Shown here: in pieces, positions 34,485 to 41,722 of the stretch | How the letters are laid out: each line of letters starts with the position of its first letter | Position numbering within the stretch: position 1 is the stretch's first letter | Origin: an uncultured Oscillospiraceae bacterium | Lineage (GTDB): Bacteria > Bacillota > Clostridia > Oscillospirales > Acutalibacteraceae | DNA length: 43,794 nt | NCBI GenBank assembly: GCA_900540535.1 | Contig: UQGM01000019.1 | Span: 1 to 43,794 of the forward strand | Direction of reading: 5' to 3' | Made by a program: the position numbers and the translations under genes | The notes under the pieces: generated by a model | What the model saw: only the letters and a program-made list of their open reading frames with translations | What the model was told of the DNA's origin: nothing | Databases searched by the model: none

Positions 34485-35474
34485 TTAAATATTGAGAGCA
34501 ACGCAGGAGTTAGGTGAAAGGGGAGAAAATCCTGCTGTTACGGTAATGGCAGCTCTTTCAAGCTGGCGGTCGATGAGCTTGTCAAACTCGGTGGTGATAT
34601 CTCCGGCCTGAACCATTTCGAGAGCACAGCACTTATCAAAGGCAAGAATTTTGTCTTCGGGAGCGTGAAAGGATTTCACAAGCTCTGCACCGAGGGGAGT
34701 TATGAGCTTGCCTGTTGCATGGAAATTAAGTCCTGCGGTTGCATCCATGAATTCGGGGATAGCAAGGAGCTTTTCTGCTGCGGTAATGGAAGCTACAAGG
34801 GTTGTCATGTTGTAGGGGTGGAGAGCATTCCATGTTTTTACAATATCGGCGTATGTAATGCTGCCTTCGCCTGTGGCTTCAACATCAGCGGCAATTGATG
34901 TGAGAGTATCAATTGCATCCTTAGCCTGAGATCGGGCAATGTGTGCGCCTATCTGACGGAGCATAATTGTAAAAACATCAAGCTTCTGATACTTGATAGC
35001 CTCATAGGAAGCTGAGAGAATGCGGCCTCTTTTGTGAAGCTGTACAAGATTTTCGCCGAGAGCGATTGAAGCGGAGGGAATCTGAGCACCTTCACCGACA
35101 GTTTTGAGTTCTTTCTCATCGTCATCGGGGAGAAGAGAAAGTGCTCTGTAATCGAGAGAGTCAATCTTTGTAACGGTAGCTATGAGCTTTCCGAGAATGT
35201 CTGCTTCCTCCATGCCTGTACGCACTGTGCGAGAGATGTACTCAGGGAAAAGCACGGATGAATCAGAGGTTGAGAAGAATTTTGCCACAGGGTCGCTGTT
35301 TCTTCCCATAACCTTTATGTCGAAGCGTTTGAGCTGACGCTGAAAAGCGTCAAGACCCTCAAGAGAGGTTCCCTTATAGTTTTCTGAGGGATCTGCCTGT
35401 TCGAGAGCGGCGCAGATGCCGCCGGGAACCTGATACATACCCTTTTCAAGTCTGATGTTCTGAAAATTAGCCAT
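34485..35474 (-). CDS. Major capsid protein
   Basis: A 329-residue HK97-fold-like capsid protein. Its place after the protease/scaffold and decoration genes, its size and the text of the chain (FFSTSDSSVLFPEYISRTVRTGMEEADILGKLIATVTKIDSLDYRALSL, VQLHKRGRILSASYEAIKYQKLDVFTIMLRQIG) fit a phage major capsid protein. There is no long N-terminal delta domain, in agreement with a separate scaffold fused to the protease. Preceded by AAAGGAGG. The frame is intact. Confidence 0.8.
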   Translation of the reverse strand: MANFQNIRLEKGMYQVPGGICAALEQADPSENYKGTSLEGLDAFQRQLKRFDIKVMGRNSDPVAKFFSTSDSSVLFPEYISRTVRTGMEEADILGKLIATVTKIDSLDYRALSLLPDDDEKELKTVGEGAQIPSASIALGENLVQLHKRGRILSASYEAIKYQKLDVFTIMLRQIGAHIARSQAKDAIDTLTSIAADVEATGEGSITYADIVKTWNALHPYNMTTLVASITAAEKLLAIPEFMDATAGLNFHATGKLITPLGAELVKSFHAPEDKILAFDKCCALEMVQAGDITTEFDKLIDRQLERAAITVTAGFSPLSPNSCVALNI

Positions 35475-35493
35475 ATATTTTTCCTCCTTTAAA

Positions 35494-35832
35494 TCAGAGC
35501 ATAAACTCTACTGTCTTTTTTGCTGTATCTACGTTTGTGATAAGCACCTTTTCGGTGCCGTCGCCTGTCTTTACTCCCGATGCTGCGGCTGCAAGGCTCT
35601 GATAGCCCACAGAGGGTGCAGGATCTGTGTAGGGGAGACATGCAAAACCTCTGAGCTGTACTGTTGCAACGCCGCCACGGCAGGCAGTGGCAATACCGAT
35701 AAAAGCGTCGCCGTCAGCACATTTTGCAACTGTGCCGTTTGCCGTGATTTTTACGGGAGTATTTTTTTCAATACTTCCGGAAGCTTCAAAGGTGGCGCAG
35801 AGAGTTCCGATTCCTTCATAAGAAAATTTCAT
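35494..35832 (-). CDS. Capsid decoration-like protein
   Basis: A 112-residue beta-rich protein, rich in Ala, Gly, Thr and Val (SIEKNTPVKITANGTVAKCADGDAFIGIA, TVQLRGFACLPY). Small proteins of this kind just upstream of the capsid gene are decoration or head-stabilising proteins (gpD or DUF2190-like). No catalytic motif. The presence of a decoration gene suggests that a stable head is built. Confidence 0.6.
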   Translation of the reverse strand: MKFSYEGIGTLCATFEASGSIEKNTPVKITANGTVAKCADGDAFIGIATACRGGVATVQLRGFACLPYTDPAPSVGYQSLAAAASGVKTGDGTEKVLITNVDTAKKTVEFML

Positions 35833-35850
35833 AGATAAATCCTCCTGTTT

Positions 35851-36834
35851 TTAAATTTTAAACTGATTGTTTGATTTGAGCTTTTCGCCGTTTTCAGCGG
35901 GAGCAAGCTGGGGAGAAAGGGGCATTTCCTTTTTTGCCCTTGTTTCAAATGCGCTTTTAAACTGTTTAAGTTCACCGGGCTCCATTGAAGCGCAAATTGA
36001 GCGCATTGTGTCGGGGAGCAGCTCCGGGACAGTGACTGCGCAGAGCTTTACTGTATCTTCCGTAAGAGCTCTTCTGTATTCTTCTCCCCAAAGGGAGAGC
36101 TTTTCCAAACGCTCAAATTCCTTTTTGAGAGCGCAGGACTCCTTTTCGGAGATAGTGATACTTCCTTTCGCTGAAAAGATTTTTTCTTTTATGTCATTCA
36201 CTTTTACTTTTTCCTCCTTATCCTTAAAGGCTTTGATAACGCCGGCGGCAGGCTGAGCAGGAACGGCTACAAAGGACCACTCGTAAGCGTCTGTGGGATT
36301 TTCCAGAATACCGAAGCATTTTTTGCCGTCGTAGGTTTCTCCGGGAGTGTGGCTGCATTTTGCGGAGCGCACATCGCAGCCGCATATTGAGCAGATTTTT
36401 TCCGAAACGCTGCAGCTTATGCTTACTTCCTTTTTGATTCCTGTTTCTATTTCTTCAATAAGAGAACGTGTCTTTTCCGTAACCGGTATATACGCCTTTG
36501 CGTTAAGGGTAAAATAAGTTTCTCCAACAGAATTCTTTTTGTCACAGTGTTCTATAACTGATGTATCAAATACTCTTGCACTCTGATTTTCCGCTTTGGG
36601 GTTGTGGTCGAAAATACCGCTTTTTCCTTTAAACATTTCCGCAAGAGTTTTAAGAGAGTTTTCGGAGAACTGTTCAAAATCCCTGTCGATTTCGTTGTCA
36701 CATAAAATAAGGCTGAAAATATATACCTCGTCACGTTTGAGGGGACGCTTGGAATAGTGGTTTATAAGCTCCATGTCCTTATTGTCATCATCTCCGCTTT
36801 TTTTAACGGATGCGATTCCAAAGGTTTTATTCAT
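35851..36834 (-). CDS. Prohead protease with fused scaffold-like C-terminus
   Basis: About 327 residues. The first 215 are a prohead-protease-like domain: catalytic His in SGIFDHNPKAENQSARVFDTSV (about H77) and Ser in GIKKEVSISCSV (about S138 or S140), ending in DAYEWSFVAVPAQPAAGVIKAF. A Cys/His segment, C-x2-C-G-C...C-S-H...C (about 148-173), resembles a zinc site. The last 100 residues are charged and helical, as in scaffolds. The ATG at 36834 was chosen with AGGTGA upstream; it overlaps the end of the portal gene. Confidence 0.78.
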   Translation of the reverse strand: MNKTFGIASVKKSGDDDNKDMELINHYSKRPLKRDEVYIFSLILCDNEIDRDFEQFSENSLKTLAEMFKGKSGIFDHNPKAENQSARVFDTSVIEHCDKKNSVGETYFTLNAKAYIPVTEKTRSLIEEIETGIKKEVSISCSVSEKICSICGCDVRSAKCSHTPGETYDGKKCFGILENPTDAYEWSFVAVPAQPAAGVIKAFKDKEEKVKVNDIKEKIFSAKGSITISEKESCALKKEFERLEKLSLWGEEYRRALTEDTVKLCAVTVPELLPDTMRSICASMEPGELKQFKSAFETRAKKEMPLSPQLAPAENGEKLKSNNQFKI

Positions 36835-37987
36835 CTTCTTCACCTGCCTTTAAACCGATATTTGCCAGTGTTTCCTCTGCCTGAGCTGAGTAAAGCTTTG
36901 CCTTTGCAGATTCAACCTCATCCTGTAAGGTGATGTCATCCCACTCAACACGGCAGTCGGGATTAAAACCTGAAAGGCGTAAAAATGTATTTGAAATTTT
37001 AAGAATAACGGGAGTGAGAATTCTGCGGTAGGCTTCAAGTTCACTTGTAAGAACGTCAGCCTGCTGAGCGGACATGCGCTCTGTCGATGACCATGAGAGG
37101 CCGAACATAAAGGGAGGGATACCCGTTTTAGCCACAATCTGCTCAAGCATCTGTCTTACGGGAATTTCGCTGTCGAGAATCTGGTTGTCTGCACCGATTA
37201 CCTTTATATCAACGTCACCTAAAGCCACAAAATCCCTTACAGTGTGAGGATCATGCATGGCGCTGCTCCATTCCTTTGCAACCTGTGCTGCACGTTCTTT
37301 AGCGTAGGCTTTGTCTATGGCGTCGTTTTGGGGTTTGTAGGTTACGGCAAAGCGAACATTTCCAACTCTTTCAAAATTGACTCCTATGGTGTTGTAGATT
37401 TTAAGGAGTACCGAGCTTACAAAGGGAAGTCCTTTCAAAAGAGAATTTCCTGTGACCTCTCCCGGTGTGGGGTTGAGAACGGAATAGAGAATAAGCTCCG
37501 GATACTGTACCGGCACTGCTTCTCCGCCTCCCGAGCGGACACAGATAGATAGGGCGCAGCCGCTGTCCTTTCTCACTTCCAGGTTTTTAAGGGGAGCGTT
37601 ATAAAGGGCGGCAACTTTTCCGCCTGAAATAACTATTTCTCCCACTGCGCTTCCGTAGGTGAGAAGCTGTTCAAAATAAGTGGAGATAAAGGAATTTATT
37701 CCGGTCTGACATCCGCCTACGGGAACTTCATTTAAGAACTCATCTAAGGAAGCCTGAGCGGCTTTTGAAGAGCAGTTTACTTTAAAACCTCCCGTAAGCC
37801 GTATGATTTTAAAAATTGCGGCGTCAATTATAGGCACAGCTTCTCTGAGAGTTTCGTAGAGGACTGCATCGCCGCCGGAAAGAGGTGTATAGCGGTCGAG
37901 ATTTTTAAAGGGATACTCCGTGTTTCCTGTCTGCACCGAAAAAGCGCAGGGAGGATTTTCCCTTTTTCTTTTTTTAAACAGGGGCAT
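36827..37987 (-). CDS. Phage portal protein
   Basis: A 386-residue portal protein, the dodecameric ring through which DNA enters the head. Features: a basic N-terminus, VLYETLREAVPIIDAAIFKIIRLTGG (family helix), the wing and stem region with QILDSEIPVRQMLEQIVAKTGIPPFMFGLSWSSTERMSAQQADVL, and a C-terminal helical part. The length is near the lower end of the family. AAAGGAGG precedes the ATG. It follows the large terminase by 25 bases, the standard order. Confidence 0.87.
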   Translation of the reverse strand: MPLFKKRKRENPPCAFSVQTGNTEYPFKNLDRYTPLSGGDAVLYETLREAVPIIDAAIFKIIRLTGGFKVNCSSKAAQASLDEFLNEVPVGGCQTGINSFISTYFEQLLTYGSAVGEIVISGGKVAALYNAPLKNLEVRKDSGCALSICVRSGGGEAVPVQYPELILYSVLNPTPGEVTGNSLLKGLPFVSSVLLKIYNTIGVNFERVGNVRFAVTYKPQNDAIDKAYAKERAAQVAKEWSSAMHDPHTVRDFVALGDVDIKVIGADNQILDSEIPVRQMLEQIVAKTGIPPFMFGLSWSSTERMSAQQADVLTSELEAYRRILTPVILKISNTFLRLSGFNPDCRVEWDDITLQDEVESAKAKLYSAQAEETLANIGLKAGEEDE

Positions 37988-38012
37988 TCAAAACCTCCTT
38001 TTCATTGTGAAA

Positions 38013-39275
38013 TCAGGAAACCCGGTCAATTGCCACGGCAAAAAATCCGTCATCCGAGGCGGGAGCGAGAACGGTGGAGACAAAATAGCGGATGTCGTCC
38101 ATGGCATGGTCGTTTTCCTTTTTGGGGGCGTCCTTTGACAGGGAGTCGTCCCAGCGGTAGATGCCGAATTCTCTTATAGAGTCACGGCAGCAGGGAGAAA
38201 TAAAAATCTTGCCGTTTTTAAGTGCTACGCTGACAAGGCGGATTCCGTCGGCAACGTCATTTACAGCTGGAATTGCTCTGAATTTGCCGTGTCTGCGTAC
38301 ACACTCAATAAAGCTTGCGGCGGAGGGGTCGATTATGACCGCCTGTATTTTTCTTTCTCCTGCTAATTTTTCAAGCTCTGCGTAGTATTCCTCGTCGGTT
38401 TTCTGATACTTTTCTTTTCTTGAATCGAAATAATATTCGTCAATACGGTACCAGCTTTTACCGCTTTTTCCCCAAAGACCGAAAGAGGCGGGATTAACGG
38501 TTCCGTAGTCGCAGGAGATATAAAACTCACTGCACGGATTTTGGGGAGAAGCGATGTTTGCCTGAGAGAAGAACGGATACACAAGACCTTCTGCGGCAAC
38601 CCATTTTCCCTGTACGAACCGCTCGTAAAAAGCTCCGCTGTAAAGGGACTTGTATCTTTCAATAATTTTCGGTGTAAGGGAAGGGTTGTCCTCCATTACG
38701 AAATGGAGATAGAGGCAGTTTTTCTCCTTTGCCTTGAGCACCCATTCACGGTGAAACCAGTGGCTGGGATTTTCGGGGTTGCAGTTGAACCAGAATTTTG
38801 AGCCGTCAAGGGAACATCTTGCAAGAGCCTGTTCAACAAAGGAACGGGGCATGAGGGCAACTTCATCAAGTAGAACTCCGCCAAGGGTAATACCCTGAAT
38901 AAGGGAGGCGGATGATTCATCTCTGCCGCCGAAGAGATAAAAGGTATTAGTGACGGAGCCTCTTGAAATCACCACGCAGTTGCGGGAAATTTTCTCCTGA
39001 CAGGTAAATCCCAGTTCGGAGAGAATGGGCAGAAGAGGGGAGAGAAGATTTCTTCTAAGGGAAGTTACTGTTTTTCCGCACATTGCAAAGGAAGTATCGG
39101 AAAATCTGTAAAATGCCCATGCAATGAAAGAAATGGACATGCAAAGGGTTTTGCCGCTTCTTACGGCGCCGTCACAGAGAATAGCATCAAAGGAGGAAAA
39201 GGGACTTGAGGGACACCACCAGGTAAGAGCGGTAAGCTGCTTTTTTGAAAAGGGCACAAATGAGGCTTTAATCAT
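38013..39275 (-). CDS. Terminase large subunit
   Basis: A 420-residue PBSX/Terminase_3-like packaging motor. Walker A is GAVRSGKT at residues 36-43, Walker B is GGVLLDEVALM at about 131-141, and the ATPase coupling and nuclease parts include FWFNCNPENPSHWFHREW, the acidic nuclease motif SCDYGTVNPASFGLW, VIIDPSAASF and NDHAMDDIRYFVS. All catalytic acids appear intact, so DNA packaging is possible. It overlaps the small subunit gene by eight bases, and GGAGGTG lies just upstream. Confidence 0.93.
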   Translation of the reverse strand: MIKASFVPFSKKQLTALTWWCPSSPFSSFDAILCDGAVRSGKTLCMSISFIAWAFYRFSDTSFAMCGKTVTSLRRNLLSPLLPILSELGFTCQEKISRNCVVISRGSVTNTFYLFGGRDESSASLIQGITLGGVLLDEVALMPRSFVEQALARCSLDGSKFWFNCNPENPSHWFHREWVLKAKEKNCLYLHFVMEDNPSLTPKIIERYKSLYSGAFYERFVQGKWVAAEGLVYPFFSQANIASPQNPCSEFYISCDYGTVNPASFGLWGKSGKSWYRIDEYYFDSRKEKYQKTDEEYYAELEKLAGERKIQAVIIDPSAASFIECVRRHGKFRAIPAVNDVADGIRLVSVALKNGKIFISPCCRDSIREFGIYRWDDSLSKDAPKKENDHAMDDIRYFVSTVLAPASDDGFFAVAIDRVS

Positions 39276-39762
39276 TTTTCACCTCCGATGCAGCGAGAGC
39301 CTTTGCTCCGTTTTCCAGTGCGGCATAGAATGGAGGAATTTCCTTTTCGCTGCTGCCGGAAAGCTCCGCAAGTTTTTCCAGTGCCTTGAGTCTGTCGAAA
39401 AATTTGATTTCCATGCCCCCGCCTTTGGGACGCTTGATTTCGGAAATGCAAAATAAATCGAGACTTTCAAGTTCACCGGGTTCGGGAGGCGAATCGGCGA
39501 AAAGCAGCCTTATTGCGTCGCAGACAGAGCCATAGGCAATTCTTCTGTAACCTGCTGCGGCTTCCCTTTGGGAAACCTCCTGGAGCTTTTCGAGCTTTTT
39601 GATTTCTGCCGTTATGCGTTTGTCACGGATAAGCTTTTGTCCGGCTTTTTCCGGAAAAAGAGTATATCCGGCTTTTGCGGCGGCTTCTCTTATGTTTCTT
39701 GTACGGCAGTAATAAAAGCAGAAAAGCTGTTCTTTTTCTTTAAGGCTTTGCCTTTTTGTCAT
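39268..39762 (-). CDS. Terminase small subunit
   Basis: A 164-residue protein of the Terminase_2-like group. The N-terminus MTKRQSLKEKEQLFCFYYCRTRNIREAAAKAGY is the usual helix-turn-helix for recognising packaging DNA, and the C-terminal part (MEIKFFDRLKALEKLAEL) is the oligomerisation and motor-binding segment. First gene of the phage-like operon. GAGGTGAT lies five bases before the ATG. In generalised-packaging particles this protein is often altered, which cannot be judged from sequence. Confidence 0.82.
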   Translation of the reverse strand: MTKRQSLKEKEQLFCFYYCRTRNIREAAAKAGYTLFPEKAGQKLIRDKRITAEIKKLEKLQEVSQREAAAGYRRIAYGSVCDAIRLLFADSPPEPGELESLDLFCISEIKRPKGGGMEIKFFDRLKALEKLAELSGSSEKEIPPFYAALENGAKALAASEVKND

Positions 39763-39935
39763 TAAATCACCTCACACCATAGGTTTAAAAAGAGGTGTCG
39801 GTTGCATAAAACAAAGCAACTTTTGAAAAAATAATTTTAAAAATTAAAATTTCTAATTTTTCACTGTGCCTTTGTTCCGAACTTTTCTAAAGGAAAAATA
39901 AGGGTTTTCGAATAAACCAAAGAAAAAGCGACTTT

Positions 39936-39956
39936 TTTTCTAAAAAACTTAGAAAA
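39936..39956. repeat. Perfect inverted repeat
   Basis: TTTTCTAA (39936-39943) and TTAGAAAA (39949-39956) with a five-base centre AAAAC. A weaker related repeat, TTTTC-TAAAG-GAAAA, lies about 45 bases to the left. Both are between the phage-like operon and mgtE and could be operator sites, although such AT-rich palindromes also arise by chance. Confidence 0.5.
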
Positions 39957-39978
39957 CCGTGTAAATTAAATCCAAAAG

Positions 39979-40038
39979 TGCCTGAAAATACCCGTTTATG
40001 CCTGAAATCATCTGATTTAGCCTGAAAATAAAGATTGT
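39979..40038 (+). repeat. Three direct repeats with an exact 20-bp period
   Basis: GCCTGAAA begins at 39980, 40000 and 40020, each with T or A before it. The three units are TGCCTGAAAATACCCGTTTA, TGCCTGAAATCATCTGATTT and AGCCTGAAAATAAAGATTGT. The period equals about two helical turns, which puts the three copies on one face of the DNA, as in iterons or activator sites. They end about 32 bases before the -35 box of the mgtE promoter and about 215 bases before the first terminase gene on the other strand. Confidence 0.75.
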
Positions 40039-40069
40039 ATTCATTTTTCACATATTTTTGCATTATCAC

Positions 40070-40098
40070 TTGACTTAACGCTGCCGCAGGAATAAAAT
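40070..40098 (+). promoter_or_regulatory. Promoter of the mgtE leader
   Basis: TTGACT (40070-40075) and TAAAAT (40093-40098) with a 17-base spacer. A start near 40105 gives a leader of about 190 bases that includes the folded element at 40121-40217 and the terminator before mgtE. Confidence 0.7.
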
Positions 40099-40120
40099 AA
40101 AAGAGCACAGAAAAAATTAC

Positions 40121-40217
40121 CGGAGGTGGGCTTTTTTGGACAGTAAAGACGGCGGCAATGCCACTGTACCCGTGCGATTGTGCGGCGTAAAAAGTGTAAA
40201 GGAAAGCCTTAGCTCCG
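40121..40217 (+). promoter_or_regulatory. Structured mgtE leader RNA, riboswitch-like, class not recognised
   Basis: Closing stem CGGAG (40121-40125) with CTCCG (40213-40217), then GGCTTT (40129-40134) with AAAGCC (40203-40208). Inside are two hairpins: ACAGT (40140-40144) with ACTGT (40163-40167), enclosing GGC/GCC; and CCGTGC (40170-40175) with GTGCGG (40180-40185), with two G-U pairs. The 3' strand of the closing stem can instead join CCGTTTG (40215-40221) with CAAACGG (40242-40248), so two folds compete just before the terminator. It does not match the M-box pattern as I recall it. The Shine-Dalgarno sequence of the leader ORF is in the closing stem. Confidence 0.6.
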
Positions 40218-40231
40218 TTTGTGTTTTTTAG
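40136..40231 (+). CDS. Possible 31-residue leader peptide upstream of mgtE
   Basis: An ORF starting with TTG at 40136, seven bases after a very strong GGAGGTG (40122-40128), reads MDSKDGGNATVPVRLCGVKS and continues to FSSVCVF-like residues before TAG at 40229-40231. The stop lies 18 bases before the terminator stem. The frame coincides with the folded RNA element, so translation would disrupt it. Translation is unproven; the strong ribosome-binding site could be coincidental to the RNA fold. Confidence 0.4.
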   Translation: MDSKDGGNATVPVRLCGVKSVKESLSSVCVF

Positions 40232-40248
40232 CCTTTAAAATCAAACGG

Positions 40249-40292
40249 CCTCTTTCCCTGCACTTTTAAAGCCGGGAAAGAGGTGTTTTTTA
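40249..40292 (+). terminator. Attenuator terminator directly before mgtE
   Basis: CCTCTTTCCC (40249-40258) pairs perfectly with GGGAAAGAGG (40274-40283), with a 15-base loop, followed by TGTTTTTTATTT and then the mgtE ATG at 40296. The right arm also contains the only Shine-Dalgarno-like bases of mgtE (AAAGAGGTG). The hairpin can therefore stop transcription or hide the ribosome-binding site. Confidence 0.88.
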
Positions 40293-40295
40293 TTT

Positions 40296-41648
40296 ATGGA
40301 AACAAAAGGATTTGACGAGCTTTTCGCTCTGCTTCATTCAAATCAGCTTGCCCAGCTGAGAAACAGGCTCTGTGAAATGAACGTCGTAGATATTGCGGAA
40401 TTTCTTGAGGAAAACGAGCCGGAAAAAATGATGCTCATTTTCCGAATACTGCCAAAGGATATTTCGGCAGATGTATTTGCATATCTTGATTCTGATAATC
40501 AGACACACATAGTAAATGCGGCAACTGACAGGGAGCTTACCTCACTTGTAGAAGACCTTTATCTTGATGATGCCGTTGATTTTCTTGAAGAAGTTCCCGC
40601 AAACGTAGTTAAAAGAGTTTTGGCTCATACGGACAGTGAAACAAGAGCCCTTATCAACAGCTTTCTTCAGTATCCCGATAACTCTGCGGGAAGCATAATG
40701 ACAATCGAGATGGTTGAGCTTCATGACAGACTCACCGTTGATGAGGCTATCAAAGTAATCCGTGCAACAGGTGTTGATAAGGAGACAATTTACACCTGCT
40801 ACTGTATTAACGATAACCGTAAGCTTATAGGAACAATTCCTTTAAGACGTCTTATTCTGAGCAAGGGAACTGATAAAGTCAGGGACATAATGGATGACGA
40901 CGAGCAGCTTATTTACGTCAATACCCTTGAGGATCAGGAAGAGGTTGCGGATATTGCCCGTAAATACGACCTTTTGAGCGTACCGGTTGTGGATAACGAA
41001 AAAAGACTGGTAGGTATTATCACTATCGACGATATCGTTGACATCATCGAAGAGGAGAACACAGAGGACCTTGAAAAGATGGCTCTTCTTCATCCGTCTG
41101 ATAACGAATATCTTAAAACAGGCGTTTTTGCTCTTGCGAAAAACAGAATTATATGGCTGCTTATACTGATGGTTTCGGCAACCTTTACAGGTAAGATAAT
41201 AGAGAATTACGAGAATATGCTTTCTGCAATAGCGGGACTTACAGCATGTATACCTATGCTCATGGATACAGGCGGAAACTCCGGTAACCAGACATCAACC
41301 CTTGTTATCAGAGGACTTGCCCTTGGCGAAATCGAAATCAAGGATTATTTCAAAGTGCTTTGGAAAGAGTTCCGAGTCAGCCTTATCTGCGGCGGAATAC
41401 TTGCTCTTGCCAATATTGCACGTATGTATGTAGTCGGCAGTGCCGGCGGACTTACAGTGTTCCTTGTTGTAAGCGGTGCAATGTTCTTTGCAGTTGTAGT
41501 TGCAAAGGCAATCGGATGTACTCTTCCCATACTGGCAAAGCTTGTACATCTTGACCCGGCGCTTATGGCCGGACCTATGATTACAACTATTGTCGATGCC
41601 ATAACACTTATTATCTATTTTGCTCTCGCAAGCATGTTTCTTCTTTAA
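40296..41648 (+). CDS. mgtE: Magnesium transporter MgtE
   Basis: Mg2+ channel of the inner membrane, 450 residues. The cytoplasmic N domain (about 1-130) is followed by two CBS domains (about 138-258; LIGTIPLRRLILSKG and LVGIITIDDIVDIIEEE), a plug helix, and five membrane segments from about residue 283 (IIWLLILMVSATFTG). The signature GGNSGNQTSTLVIRGLALGE is at about 326-345. The CBS and N domains close the pore when cytosolic Mg2+ is high. Control at the RNA level is likely, because a structured leader and terminator lie directly upstream. Single gene with its own promoter and terminator. Confidence 0.97.
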   Translation: METKGFDELFALLHSNQLAQLRNRLCEMNVVDIAEFLEENEPEKMMLIFRILPKDISADVFAYLDSDNQTHIVNAATDRELTSLVEDLYLDDAVDFLEEVPANVVKRVLAHTDSETRALINSFLQYPDNSAGSIMTIEMVELHDRLTVDEAIKVIRATGVDKETIYTCYCINDNRKLIGTIPLRRLILSKGTDKVRDIMDDDEQLIYVNTLEDQEEVADIARKYDLLSVPVVDNEKRLVGIITIDDIVDIIEEENTEDLEKMALLHPSDNEYLKTGVFALAKNRIIWLLILMVSATFTGKIIENYENMLSAIAGLTACIPMLMDTGGNSGNQTSTLVIRGLALGEIEIKDYFKVLWKEFRVSLICGGILALANIARMYVVGSAGGLTVFLVVSGAMFFAVVVAKAIGCTLPILAKLVHLDPALMAGPMITTIVDAITLIIYFALASMFLL

Positions 41649-41678
41649 CCCCATTTAATTTTCATATTTATAAATCAT

Positions 41679-41722
41679 AAAAAGAGGTTACTGACTGAAT
41701 TTTCAGTCAGTAACCTCTTTTT
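41679..41722. terminator. Terminator after mgtE
   Basis: A perfect hairpin with 21-base arms (AAAAAGAGGTTACTGACTGAA in the left arm) and a two-base loop, followed by a T run. It can act in both directions. Confidence 0.93.

Larger units (their letters stand above)
39763..40069. other. Intergenic control region between the phage-like operon and mgtE
   Basis: About 300 noncoding AT-rich bases between divergent transcription units. It holds the probable but unresolved minus-strand promoter of the phage-like operon, the inverted repeat at 39936-39956, and the three 20-bp repeats at 39979-40038. No integrase, repressor or tRNA gene is found here, and no attachment-site pair was found. Confidence 0.6.

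Noticed and set aside
28550..39762. Headless tailocin (R-type bacteriocin)
   Set aside because: Terminase, portal, protease and capsid genes are present and look intact, while the sheath needed for a contractile tailocin is absent.
40105..40295. M-box (ykoK) Mg2+ riboswitch before mgtE
   Set aside because: The element is only about 100 bases and lacks the conserved M-box blocks I recall (GGUGAGGCUCC and the AAAGACGCCAAUGGGU region). I left it as unclassified; a covariance-model search would decide.
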